64,000 nt of DNA from Paraphoma chrysanthemicola (lineage: Eukaryota > Ascomycota > Dothideomycetes > Pleosporales > Phaeosphaeriaceae): the NCBI GenBank assembly GCA_020744225.1, contig JAGMWG010000013.1, forward strand, positions 868,001 through 932,000, written 5' to 3'. The translations under genes were made by a program, and so were the position numbers. Below are positions 35,596 to 46,062 of this stretch, piece by piece. Under the pieces are notes generated by a model, which worked only from the letters and a program-made list of their open reading frames with translations, was not told the origin of the DNA and did not search any database. The first letter of the stretch is position 1. Each line of letters starts with the position of its first letter.

Positions 35596-38500
35596 ATGGG
35601 TGAAACCGTCTTGCCTACCGTCGAGGAGACTTCTCCCCAACTTGACGAACCCCCTATATGTGGTTTTAATGAGCCGCATACTGCACCCCAACCTAGGCAA
35701 CTTCAGCCGATACCAGCCGATGGCGGTGCGCCGCCACAGCTACAAGCCCCGCACACGCTCTCCTTCGAAGAAGTAGCAGAGCTACTGCGAGTAGATATCA
35801 AGTGAGACAACTTCGCCCTCATCGAGGGACCTACTGACTTTCGCAGCCATGGCCTCAGCAATGCTGAAGCGGAGTCTCGCCTCCAGCTCTATGGACCTAA
35901 CAAGGTTAAAGGAGCTGAAGGGTTATCCATGTGGAAGATTCTCATGAGACAGATCTCGAACAGTCTGACGTTCGTCCTCATCATTGTCATGGCCATAAGC
36001 TTTGGCATCGACGACTACATCGAAGGCGGCGTCATCACTGCAGTCATCTGTCTAAACATCGTCGTCGGATTCTATCAGGACTACCGAGCTGAGAAGACTA
36101 TTGAGTCTCTCAAGAAGCTCACAGCCCCAGAAGCGACCATCACACGCAACGGCACATCGGACATCAAAGTGAAAGCCATAGACCTCGTCCCCGGTGACAT
36201 TGTACAGCTCAGTGTAGGAGGCATCGTCCCTGCTGACCTTCGTCTCATCGATGGCATCAATGCTTTCACCAACGAAGCGTTCCTCACGGGTGAATCTATC
36301 CCTGTTGAGAAGACGCCTGAGAAGAAGTTTGATGATCTTGAACTTGGCATCGGTGATCGAACCAATCTCGCATACTCTGGTAGCGAGATGACGTCTGGCC
36401 GATGCCGAGGTATCGTCGTTGCGACGGGCATGGAAACGGAAGTCGGAAAGATTGCTGTCATGCTCCGTCAAAAGAAAGACCACAAGGAACGAGACGAATC
36501 GTTCCTTAAGAAACTCGCCAGAAGGTTTGTTAGTGGCGTCAAGACCATCCTTGGTCTTGTAGGAACACCACTGCAAATCAGTCTGAGCAAGTTTGCCCTC
36601 CTGCTCTTCGGTCTCGCTATCCTCCTTGCTATCATTGTTTTCTCCGCAAGCAAATGGCAGGTGGGTGGCGAAGTCCTCATCTATGGTATCTGTGTCGCCG
36701 TGGCCGTCATTCCCGAGTCGCTCATTGCGGTGCTCACCATCACCATCGCAGTGGGCGGCAAGGCCATGGCCAAAGCCAACGTCATCACCAGGGTACAATC
36801 TGCTATCGAAGCTGTCGGAGGTGTCACCAACATCTGTTCTGACAAGACTGGTACACTTACCCAGGGTCGCATGGTATCCAAGAAGGCCGTCATCCCTGGA
36901 GCGGGTATATACACTGTCGATGGTATCACAGACCCGTTCAATCCAGCAAGCGGCCATGTCAGCCTCGACGGAGAACGTATTGGCTTGGAGAATCACACCC
37001 CGAACCCCGCTCTGGCTCGCTTCCTCCGCACTATCGCTCTTTGCAACAACTCCAAGGTCCGACCTTCATTCGAGCTCGAGAACGATTCTCCTAGCGAGAA
37101 GAAGGGTGCTCTTGACCGTGCCATTAGTGATGACGACCGCGACACAGATGCCTCTACCATCCAGTCAGCCTCGCGACCTCCTACTGCCATCATGCAAGGC
37201 CTTACTGCCGGACCATGGAAGGCACACGGCGAGCCTACTGAAATTGCTCTCCACGTCCTGGCCTCCCGTTTCAACATGGGCAAGGAAGACATCCTCAGCA
37301 CTCACGATATCCATCTGGCAACCGAATTTTCTTTCGACTCGACTGTCAAGAAGATGACCGTCGTCTACAAGGATAACCACTCCGGACTACTTGATGTCTA
37401 CACCAAGGGTGCGACCGAGTTTATGCTTCCTGTCCTGAACATCTCTGAGGAAGAGCGCAATGAGATCTCAGCCTCGGCTGAGTCCATGGCCAACGAGGGT
37501 CTGCGCGTACTTTGCATCGCCCACAAGACTCTACCAGCTGGGTCAGACTACAGTGATCGGGCTATAATCGAGGCTAATCTGACTTACATTGGTCTCGTCG
37601 CCATCTACGATCCTCCTCGCCTCGAGACGAAAGGTGCTGTGCGCGAATGCAAGGTTGCCGGTATTACCGTACACATGCTCACGGGTGATCACCCCGGTAC
37701 CGCTCGTGCTATCGCAAAAGATGTTGATATCATCGACGATCGCACTCCCGCTTCAGCCGTTATGGTTGCCCGAGACTTTGATCAGTTGAGCGAGGCTCAG
37801 ATCGATGCTATGGAAACACTCCCTCTTGTCATCGCCAGATGTAGTCCTAGAACCAAGGTCAAGATGGTGGAAGCCCTTCATCGACGAGGGCGCTTCTGTG
37901 TCATGACTGGTGATGGTGTCAACGACTCACCTGCACTCAAGAAGGCGAACGTTGGTATGGCCATGGGTACTGGAAGCGACGTTGCCAAGGATGCTGCTGA
38001 GATGATTCTCACTGATGATAATTTTGCTTCGATCGTGAAAGCGGTTGAAGAAGGTCGACGCCTATTCGATAACATTCAAAAGGTATGCTCCTATCCCGGT
38101 GTTTTATTTCGATGAAAATACTAATATACTATAGTTCCTCATGCATCTCCTCATCTCCAACATCGCCCAAGTTATCCTCCTCCTCATCGGCCTCGCCTTC
38201 AAAGACCAAGATAATCACTCCGTCTTTCCCCTCTCGCCTATCGAGATTCTTTGGGTCAATCTCATCACGTCCTCCTTCTTGGCCATCGGTCTCGGTCTCG
38301 AAGAGTCCCAAGAAGATATCATGTTGCGCCCGCCTCATGATGTCAAAGCAGGCGTGTTCACAAAGGAACTAATCACCGACAAGTTCATCTACGGGTTCTT
38401 CATGGGAGCACTATGTCTCTTCTCCTTCTCCATTGTCGCATACGTCGGCCCTGGAGGCGGCAACCTCGGCTCAGGATGTAACGAAGGGTACAACGAGAGT

Positions 38501-38935
38501 TGCCAAGTCGTATTCCGCGCACGCGCCACTACATACGCAACCATCACACTCCTTCTCCTCGTCACGGCTTGGGAAGTCAAGCACTTCGCACGCTCGCTGT
38601 TCAACATGTATCCAAACACCGACCTCGGCGTTCCCAAGCCGCTCTCAGTCTTCCCCACCCTCTGGCGCAATCGCTTCCTGTTCTTTGCCGTCATGGCGGG
38701 TCTATGTCTCATGTTCCCGATCGTATATCTTCCCGTGATCAACGAGAAGGTCTTCAAACATGGCAGCATTACGTGGGAGTGGGGTGTGGCGTTTGGCGCA
38801 GTGGTCATCTACATTTCTGCAATTGAGACGTGGAAAATGATCAAGCGCCGCTTGGGCATCTGGAGCGGCGCGCATCGCACGATTAGTCGTGAGGACGCGG
38901 AGGCCAGGGCCGGTCTGACGATGAGGGAGAAGTAG
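35596..38935 (+). CDS. P-type Na+ (Na+/K+/Li+) efflux ATPase, ENA type IID
   Basis: Plasma-membrane pump that expels Na+ and Li+, giving salt and alkaline-pH tolerance. Exons 35596-35801, 35847-38082 and 38135-38935 (introns 45 and 52 bp, the second with a CTAAT branch site) give 1080 aa, normal for the family. Visible motifs: actuator TGES (FLTGESIPVE), phosphorylation site ICSDKTGTLTQG with Asp about residue 401, nucleotide-site KGATEFM, hinge MLTGDHPGTA and MTGDGVNDSPALKKANVG. About ten membrane segments; VAVIPESL in the fourth is the ion-site segment of ENA pumps. Without both introns the frame stops early. Fungal ENA genes are usually induced by salt and high pH; no PacC or Crz1 site was assigned here. 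Confidence 0.96.
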
Positions 38936-39203
38936 AAACCTGGACGATGGACGATAAGAGGCGATTGGTGGTGGATGAAATAAATTGCGCACTCGACTGA
39001 CGATGATGAATGGTGGGATGGGAAGATTTCTTAGGATCGACCCTCGGTCTGTCGCTTACACGTGTTACGACTCTGCTTTTTACGCATGATCACACTCTTT
39101 TAGATATGATTCATGAATATAAACGTACACTACTGCTTGATATATGTGTGTCCCCTCTCGAGTCTCGTTCGTTTCCTTTGATCGCTCACTTCGCAGCACT
39201 TCC

Positions 39204-39630
39204 CTACGATGCTGTACTCGCAACCTCTACGTCGCCTGTCTTAACCTCCTTGGCCCCAAATGTGCTTTCCTTCCCACCTCCGTCCTCTTCCACAACACCA
39301 TGCCCATGCCCATGCCCATGCCCATCGCTACTATCCCCATGCTCGAAAGGCTTCTTGACCACTTCGACAGTTTTATTGAGGATGCTGCCCTCTTTGTGCG
39401 CATTATCTGTGCGAAGTGTAAGTTGAGATACGAATAGAGAGACGGAGAAGAAATGAGATAACAGGATCGGAGTTTAAGAGGAGCTTTGATAGGGGTTTGG
39501 AGGAGATGAACTTCGAAAGCGGGAAAACATAGGGTCGGGAGGAGATGGAAATCATACTAGCAATAATGTCGACTGCCGTACGACCTTGGGACATTTGCTC
39601 TGGGAGCGTTTCGTTTGAGCGACCGGACAT
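39204..39630 (-). CDS. Small protein with His-Gly repeat, 91 aa
   Basis: Exons 39630-39558 and 39406-39204 with a 151-bp intron, longer than its neighbours, give 91 aa. Sequence begins MSGRSNETLPEQMSQGR, then a Lys/Val-rich helix and a DGHGHGHGHG run encoded by a hexanucleotide repeat, then an acidic, Gly-rich tail. The His-Gly run could bind metal; that is inference. No targeting signal is seen. Its 3' end faces that of the ENA gene. The intron borders are good but a hidden middle exon or retained intron is possible. Confidence 0.6.
39298..39325. repeat. CCCATG hexanucleotide microsatellite
   Basis: About 4.7 tandem copies of CCCATG, coding on the minus strand for the Gly-His repeat of the 91-aa protein. 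Copy number is likely to vary between strains. Confidence 0.9.
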
Positions 39631-40191
39631 GTTGTTCAAACCGCTGGAAAGACTGGTGCGAATTGATTGAATTGATGAATGGTATAGTGATGCGAGCAAG
39701 TCAGGTCTTCTTGAGAATGTGCGCAAGCATATAAATCAAGGTAATGAGGCCTATTAGATTGCTGACGTCACGGGACATGAGTTTGGGTGACCCTTTACGA
39801 CGTATTTGTGTACGCGAGGGTTCTTGGCGGGAACCTGATGTCGGTTGCTGGGTGTCTCTGGATCTCCTTCTTCCAGACACTCATGCGCTAAAGCACACTG
39901 GGCCCGTGACGAATATATGGGAGGGGTCTTCAGGCCGGCAGATCTTGTAGTTACATTGTCTTCCGTAACGAGATTACAACGTCACTATCGAGCGATTGTG
40001 TAGCACAACGTCTTATAACGCCGATGAAAATTCTCTGAAGGTCAGTTTTGCTTGAAACGTCAAGCTAAATATCGAGATCATGACTATCTTACAAAGTATC
40101 CCTTCCACTCGGTACTTGGTGCGGCACCGCCCAGCCTCTCTTCCATTGAATCTCATCCACAGCCACGTTTCTCTTTTTAGCGGCCGTCCTC
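39631..40191. other. Intergenic region
   Basis: 561 bp; holds the promoter of the His-Gly gene and the 3' region of the gene at 40192. Nothing else seen. Confidence 0.6.
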
Positions 40192-40416
40192 CTACTTCTT
40201 CACCACAATATTGTGCTGTCCACTACCAGGTCGTACTCCAACGTTGACGGAGACATCGACACCCCACAATTTGGTTCGCTCCTCCGCGATATCCGCTGCT
40301 ATTTGCTGCAGTCCTGCACCTGCTTGCGCTAATTTTCCACCCGCTTCAGTCAAGTCTTTGCTGAGGTTGAGCATTTGTGTGGCGAGCTCAAAGAGCTTGT
40401 CGGTAGAGGTTGACAT
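40192..40416 (-). CDS. Small amphipathic-helix protein, 74 aa
   Basis: Single exon, ATG at 40416. Residues about 1-50 are predicted helical with regular hydrophobic spacing (LFELATQMLNLSKDL, KLAQAGAGLQQIAADI). The last 25 residues are different, rich in Val, Gly and Asn (VDVSVNVGVRPGSGQHNIVV), and would favour beta structure. A short helical part followed by a Gly/Asn-rich tail recalls fungal signalling proteins with C-terminal amyloid motifs, but I cannot match a named motif. Divergent from the gene at 40996. Confidence 0.6.
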   Translation of the reverse strand: MSTSTDKLFELATQMLNLSKDLTEAGGKLAQAGAGLQQIAADIAEERTKLWGVDVSVNVGVRPGSGQHNIVVKK

Positions 40417-40995
40417 GTTCTTCAGGTATTTCCAGAAGTTGTATTTGGTGAAATGTAGCGTAAGAGTCTGGCGTGTGTTTCCGGTGGCTCAGAGCTGATA
40501 ATGGTCTTTGCGATTTGGCAAAGTGTCGAACAAGAGGCGAGTATCAGGTGCAGATCACGAGTGGAGACAGGTTGTTGCGATCGGCCCGTAAAGGAGAAGA
40601 GAGGCTAAATCGTAGTATAGTGGTTTCCAAGGAAAGGGAGCTACGCTTTTGTGGCTTTTTCACAACGTGGATATGGAATTATACGTGCGTTTGCTGCGTC
40701 GAGTCACAGCCGGTGCGGCGATTGAGATCTTCACAAAAGAAGCCCAAGATACGGAAGACAGCGCATACCATTACCAAGCTCGTCACTAGTCACGAATGCC
40801 AACATGAACGAATGTTCATCACATGGGGAAGGTGTACGAACTACACGTTATTCGTGCATTGCGGCCAACGCCTGCAACCTCCAAAGCTGCAAACAAGTTA
40901 GGAACTCAGAACACGAAAGTCTTTATACTACAGAGCTATAGAGCATCGCGAAGACATACACAATCTCAAACGCTTACACCTCAGCATTCATCATA
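40417..40995. promoter_or_regulatory. Divergent promoter of two small unknown genes
   Basis: 579 bp between head-to-head genes at 40192 and 40996. No individual site assigned. Confidence 0.45.
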
Positions 40996-41472
40996 ATGCC
41001 CTCTTGTGATAAATCCATCGAGAAAGAATCAGTCGAGCCTGAAGGTAGTCGCGTTCGCCAGATCACAATATTCCCAGCTATCACAAACACACTGCAATCT
41101 TCTTCAACCACATCTATGCAGCCACTTGTGCAGGAGCTCAAAGACGCTGAGTCTGTAGAGCGCATGAGGAGGATAACACATAGCAATCTTACAAAGTTCC
41201 GAGACAGTTATGACGCGCTTAATGGGAAGGTCAGTACCACCGGAACAGCGAAATCGGATACGTCTGTTACTCCGGCACTGAGAAATTCCGCAAAGCAAAG
41301 GTTAATCACGACGACTTTGAGTAAGTGGGAGATACTGGGATATTGGCTGACCATTATTGGCGCTTTTTGTGGTAGCGTAAACAATATCTGGAATGTGCTG
41401 TTACTTCTGCGTAATTTATGGGCTTCGCAGGTCGTCGGGGAGATGAAGAGTCTCGAGTCTAAGGCAGTTTGA
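40996..41472 (+). CDS. Hypothetical protein with C-terminal membrane segment, 158 aa
   Basis: Single exon from ATG 40996. The N-terminal two-thirds are polar and helical (MQPLVQELKDAESVERMRRI). Residues about 110-145 contain one or two hydrophobic stretches (LGYWLTIIGAFCGSV; NNIWNVLLLLRNLW) that could be a membrane hairpin. No signal peptide and no recognised domain. Head-to-head with the 74-aa gene and just beside the secreted-protein cluster, so it may belong to the accessory region. Confidence 0.6.
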   Translation: MPSCDKSIEKESVEPEGSRVRQITIFPAITNTLQSSSTTSMQPLVQELKDAESVERMRRITHSNLTKFRDSYDALNGKVSTTGTAKSDTSVTPALRNSAKQRLITTTLSKWEILGYWLTIIGAFCGSVNNIWNVLLLLRNLWASQVVGEMKSLESKAV

Positions 41473-41668
41473 GTTACATATCACAATCGAAGCGAAGCAT
41501 TGTTGCTGATGTGCACGTTCGTTCTGATGACATCCGCTTGGAGTCTGTCCTCTATGATAGACATGATCGTCGGCTCACTCCTCGACCATACCCTCTAACC
41601 ATTCCCGTGTAGCAAAATCCTTCTCCATCTTCTGAGCTCTCATCCGAGTCTTTCTTCGACCCATCTCC

Positions 41669-42102
41669 CTAGAACATGCAGCGGTAGCTCAAGCTCGGTG
41701 CAATCGACACATCGCGGTTCTCACGACGACCACCCCACCACGTGCGCGCCCCGGCACAGGCCTTGCCCCTGTATTTCGTCAGCACCTTCTCGATCCCATC
41801 TGCGTAGTTCCATTGACTCCCAGGCTCTACACAGTATGAGTGTGGTAGACTAACGTGAACGTATAGCAGATCGCGCAGTAATCGTTCCGCGCAACAATGA
41901 ACGGCTCGTTGTCCTCGGCGTCCATGCAGTACGGAGTTGAGATCATGAGTTGGGTAATGCCGGTACCAGTGATGACCCAGCCGCAGGTCTCCTCGTTACG
42001 AGGGGCGATCTCGAGGGTGGTGTTGGTGTTCGGATCCGTGGGTGCGGCGGTGGTGAGGGACATGAGGCCAATGAGACCGAGGAGGAAGTTAAAGAAGAGC
42101 AT
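41669..42102 (-). CDS. Small secreted cysteine-rich protein 1 (effector candidate)
   Basis: First exon 42102-41855 starts with a clear signal peptide (MLFFNFLLGLIGLMSLTTAA, cleavage after Ala) and contains a CGW motif, two Asn-linked glycosylation-like sites and a CAIC pair. The second exon is taken as 41816-41669, coding for a tail with GKAC, WWGG and a C-terminal RCMF. Total about 131 aa. The intron is only 38 bp with a GTTAGT donor, or 44 bp with the donor six bases upstream; either keeps frame, and the junction is the least certain part. The tail matches the neighbour at 42365 (K-[YG]-x-C-x-[AG]-G-x(2)-W-W-G), so the two are paralogues. Secretion is supported; host interaction is inferred. 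Confidence 0.7.
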
Positions 42103-42364
42103 GATGATTCGAGATTTAGTTTGCAGATTTAGATGAGAAGTCAAGTTGAAGAAATCGCAGTCACGTCTCGCTGTGGACAAAGGAAGAGTGGTGGTCAGTC
42201 GTGTGTTGATATAGTACGTGGGCAGAGGCTTGGGGCCCAACCCAGTGAGGGCAAACGCGCGAAGTGAGAGAGGTCGGGGTCGGCCAATCCAAGAAATCAC
42301 TGCCCATAATCAATGACGCAATATAGCTCTATCTATCCTAGAACCACGCAGTCTTCTCCCAATT

Positions 42365-42732
42365 TTACTCGAGACAAATGTAACTGTAGCTATACGGAAT
42401 TTCAATCCGTCTCGCACCCTTCCCTTGCGGCAAGCCCCACCATGCCACGCCTCCTTCGCAGTTTCGACCTCTATTGTCTACATTAGTATTATTTCTAGCA
42501 TGTCGTCTGGTCAGACTTACTTATACGTCGCGCAAATGCTGCAACTGTAGTTCTCCACATACGACCACGGCACGGTATCATCGATCGTCACGCATTCTGA
42601 CTTGCCATACATATTGGTCGGATAATTCGCGCCGGTGGTTAATTCGCCGCATTTCGCGTCGTCGACAGACGCAGGGGCAGCGTAAGTGAGAGATATGGTG
42701 GTAAGGAAGAGACTAGGAATCTCAGTATACAT
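42365..42732 (-). CDS. Small secreted cysteine-rich protein 2 (paralogue of 1)
   Basis: Exons 42732-42521 and 42470-42365 with a clean 50-bp GTAAGT..TAG intron give 105 aa. Signal peptide: residues 1 to about 19 (MYTEIPSLFLTTISLTYAA). The mature protein has six Cys: KCGEL, SECVT, a CSIC pair, GRNCEGG and a final YICLE. The C-terminal exon shares NC-x-GG-x-AWWG and the S-Y-x-C ending with gene 1, and the CxxC pair sits just before the intron in both. The conserved exon structure and spacing argue for tandem duplication. No known family named. Confidence 0.78.
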
Positions 42733-42958
42733 TCTGGATGTTAAGTTGCGGAAACAAGAATTTGGATATGATGTGTTGTATAGAAAGCAAGTGTACCATA
42801 TGGCGTAAGTCGTATGACTATACAATTGAAGATTCAGGGATACATGTATCTTATGTACTCAGCCCACTCGTTTGTGAATCTCCCTTTATTGAGTTGTGTG
42901 GTTGTGTTCAGGATATTGACATGTGCACAAAGTCATTCATATGAGCAATGAAGTCCAA

Positions 42959-43141
42959 TCACCAATAAAATATCTTAGAAGTTGTGCTCTCTACTTGATA
43001 GTTGCACGTTCCAAAACCTTTTTTTGACTCACTCAGAAAGCGACACAAAGAACATCGAGTCGATCGCACATGTTCAACCCCCACACATAAACTTCCCTTC
43101 GGAATCCCAGCACAATTTTCAATAAGTCCATAAGAACTTTC
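42959..43141 (-). pseudogene. Possible decayed fifth copy of the secreted cysteine-rich family
   Basis: A minus-strand frame without ATG reads NCAGIPKGSLC then RCSLCRF, matching the C-x(n)-C-x(n)-CxxC-[YF] order of genes 1 and 2, and is followed by GTGAGT, a donor at the equivalent position. There is no signal peptide and a stop lies directly upstream, so it is either a relic or an exon whose partner I could not find. Confidence 0.35.
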
Positions 43142-43283
43142 CACTCAATTAGACCAGCCAGCGGCGCCTTTCTGCTAAACTCATACGCGCGGACATTCAA
43201 TACTCAGCTTTCCACTATCCGTCCGAATCCTGGTTTCACCATGATTCTAAGACTCCTGCTTTTCAGATAATATCTCAAAATTT

Positions 43284-43660
43284 CTAGGCGCAGTGCGCAG
43301 TTGGTCCAGCACAGCTATTAGCGCCTCCACATTTCTCGATCGGATCTGCCTGATACTGAGTATTACACTTCCACTTCGTATTCCACGCATCCCCGCCGTT
43401 GCACCAGCCCTTCTTGTTGCAGGCGTCAGTCGCCATCACGGACGAGCTCCATTCTGCGACCATCATGTCAATTAAATCACTAGTGAGCAGCAGTGACTCT
43501 GCATGATATCAAATAGCAGGGACAACGTACGTTGGGCGTCAATCAAATACCATCCGCAGTAAACTGCTCCTGGGGTGCAAGGAATAATTTGAGCTACTGT
43601 CGCCATTGCAGGCGGGAGAGCGCAGGCGAGTAGAGTAGCGAGAAGCGAGAAGGCCTTCAT
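43284..43660 (-). CDS. Small secreted cysteine-rich protein 3
   Basis: Exons 43660-43531 and 43453-43284 with a 77-bp GTACGT..CAG intron give 99 aa. Signal peptide: residues 1 to about 21 (MKAFSLLATLLACALPPAMA). The mature part has about eight Cys (IPC, VYCGW, DAC, GWC, KWKC, EKC, NSC, HCA ending), an even number suited to disulfides. It shares the CGW motif with genes 1 and 4 but its second exon differs from those of 1 and 2, so it is a distant relative. A triple TGACGTC array lies about 245-265 bp upstream of the start. Confidence 0.78.
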
Positions 43661-43902
43661 GTTGCTTTGGGAAGAGTCTCTTTGAAGACGTTGGTGTTTT
43701 TGCAGTATCGTGGAGATATCGATTGTTGTAGTGTAGTTTAATGGACTCTGAACAGCCTTTATATAATTCAAGAATGGATTGGATCGAGCTGACGCTTATT
43801 TCCAGAGTTGCACAGAGTGGAAGGTCTAGAGCAGCCGAAATGAACTGAGTCACACAAAAGATGGGGTAACAAATTCTGACAGAGATGGAATGGAGAGTTG
43901 GC

Positions 43903-43925
43903 TGACGTCTGACGTCTGACGTCTG
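43903..43925. promoter_or_regulatory. Triple TGACGTC array (CRE/ATF-like) upstream of secreted gene 3
   Basis: Three exact head-to-tail copies of the heptamer TGACGTC. Each is seven of eight bases of the bZIP CRE/ATF palindrome TGACGTCA. About 245 bp upstream of the start of secreted gene 3, a suitable distance for an enhancer-like element. Binding is inferred from the motif only. Confidence 0.5.
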
Positions 43926-43940
43926 CAGCGTGTAACTCTA

Positions 43941-43960
43941 TGCGGTGACATGCGGTGACA
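43941..43960. repeat. 10-bp direct repeat next to the TGACGTC array
   Basis: TGCGGTGACA occurs twice in tandem, 15 bp from the heptamer array. Together they make a short, doubly repetitive promoter segment. Confidence 0.8.
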
Positions 43961-45770
43961 TGGCTACTCAAAGGCAGTCGCAGAGTTGGGTTTAGAATGT
44001 GACTGAATTCGTCACCACATCGGTCCGTCCGCCTGTGGCCTGATTCTTACCGTCTGTGCGACATAAGACAAGGCTTTGCATTGTGATGTTGGCGTAACAC
44101 ATATCAAGGTACCATCGAGTCCCCAACTTGCACTTTGACGCGCTAGCCTAATCGTCAAGCACGTAAAAGATGATGGTCAATGGCAGCTCGAAAGCAACGG
44201 GGCCTGAATGACGAGCAAGATATGTGCTATGGCGGAAAATCCAAATGAAACTCGCGGCTGGGCATTAATGCCGCTTGGAAAGGTCGAAGCTTCGTGTCTC
44301 GTACGGAAATCTCGCCAGGACAATATCTTGGCTTACTCATACTACGGCTTATTCCAGAGGATGAGATTGGAGGAATGAAGTCTATTTCATGTATACAAGA
44401 CTGTTGCTAGGGTTGCGCAGTGGCACCTGTGAGCATCGTTGAGTGAGAGTGTAGACCAACCCACGTTCTACGTCGCTCGCTGTCTCATTTTTCGGTTCGA
44501 GACCCGGCATGAGATCGTGGCCTAACGTTTCTGGACGTATCTAAATGCATATAGTATTCAAGCTATGGAGCTGTCCATCGCATGCAATTCTGGCCTTGAT
44601 TGTCAATCAATTGTACCTGGAACGAAATATGGTTTTATGCTAAACGCAGCGAGGGTTGTACTGCAGTTCGAGGTTGCATTCAGCACGAAGGAATCGAGCA
44701 CAGAATGGAAGGAGGATTATATGTAGTTACAAGTGGTCCGACATCCGTGATTCCAGAATTTTTAACCGGTCTAGACCAATTAACACTACTACTGCTATCT
44801 TCTGCTCAAACAATAGCCACAAGAGTCGCTGTCACTGCTTCGACGGTTGTGCTCTCAATAAGATGTTATAGAATGCTGAGGAGCGTCGTGTCAGTTTTAT
44901 ACATGTCGAAGATTTCTGGTCTAGACCTAAGTCAACCTGCCGAAGCCTGGATTTGCGATTGCAATGCCTTGCTGTGGTGTAGCCCTGCTCGACGCTTTCT
45001 TAGCAGGTTAGCAGGAATTTATTGTCAGCAAACTGAGTATAAGTAGTGCAATGTACCAGATGTGTTCCAAGGGCAGAAAAATATGTATGGTACAGTTTGC
45101 GGTACCATCTGATCCAACAGCCAAGATGTCAGCGCCAGGACATTAACGACCACGTCAATTTTCGTTCCTGAGCTGATCCTTTTGCAAAGAAAGTCGCTCT
45201 ATTGATGGAGAAGCTCATCTGCCGTCCCATCCGCGTTCTTCAGGGGATACCTCGCCATAACAGTCACCTCCCTTGGGTCACCATTTGAATCTTTCTGATC
45301 TTGGCGTCAACGGACCACTTTCAGATTCTTTCAAGGCTCGATTGGTTCAGATTTCCTTGACCTCCACTCATAGATACTCAGCCATGTCAAGAGGTTCAGA
45401 AGCTCTGTTGTCTTCGAAGAGACGGTGCCGCAAGGTGCGGTCGAGGCTGCCGTAGCTGACCTGCCTATATCGTTGGCTCGAATCCGGGCCTTACTCCATG
45501 ATCTTAAACATCGACGTTGCATGCTGACTCTATATATCGCATGGGCCACACTAAGCAGATGTTTGTTCAAACTAGGCATATGCAATAGCCCGGATAGCAG
45601 CTTCCAACCGGCAAAGATTATCAAATGCTTCCCGAGCTTGTCTATGAAGCCAAGGGCCCAAGAAGATTCATGTGGATATACACTGTCGGGGTAAGGCTGA
45701 TAGCGACTCTACCTACTAGGTGTAGTATAGAATAGGAGTTCGAATGTGTCATACCGCTGATTCACACCAC

Positions 45771-46062
45771 TCAGTCCCCACCCTTACACCGCACACTCCT
45801 ATCATTCCCCAAAAACCTCGCATCCTCCCCAGCCCCAGTCCACGTCTCCTATCACTTACGTCCCAGCCCCCACGTACGCGGTACATCCCTCCGGACAGCG
45901 TTTGTTATACGCCTTATTCCACGCACTGCTCGGGTCGTTGATGTTGATGCACTTGTCGACAGGCATGTCGGTGCGGGAGCCGGGGATGGGAGTGTTTTCG
46001 ATCCAGCCGCAACACCAGCTAAAGGACATCGCTAAAGACAATAGATAGTATTTTCTAGTCAT
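45771..46062 (-). CDS. Small secreted cysteine-rich protein 4
   Basis: The first exon starts at ATG 46062 with a signal-like hydrophobic N-terminus (MTRKYYLLSLAMSFSW), then CCGW, DKC, and a RCPEGC pair followed by TAY, matching the CGW..C..CxxC-x-x-[YF] order of gene 1. A GTAAGT donor at 45859 and an acceptor at 45796 give a 64-bp intron and a short last exon adding one Cys (VRCKGGD), 75 aa in all. If unspliced, the frame stops after 67-68 aa. Sequence relation to genes 1 and 3 is weak but the motif order is the same. Confidence 0.6.

Larger units (their letters stand above)
43661..45770. other. Intergenic region within the accessory cluster
   Basis: 2.1 kb upstream of secreted gene 3 and downstream of gene 4. 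Besides the TGACGTC array it has two protein-like but unsupported plus-strand frames (44600-45046 from a TTG; pieces at 45273-45455 and 45425-45694 in different frames). These could be remnants of a broken gene. Confidence 0.45.

Noticed and set aside
36052..36996. Minus-strand frame of 314 codons
   Set aside because: Mirror of the ENA ATPase coding sequence; Asp-rich composition is a product of the opposite strand.
44490..44520. GGTTCGAGACC resembling a tRNA T-loop
   Set aside because: Stems do not pair and no anticodon arm or acceptor stem is found. No tRNA or rRNA gene was found elsewhere.
44600..45046. Plus-strand frame of 148 codons
   Set aside because: TTG start; a hydrophobic stretch is present but no splice, start or family support.
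45273..45694. Two overlapping plus-strand frames that might be one broken gene
   Set aside because: No homology recognised and no start; could be chance.
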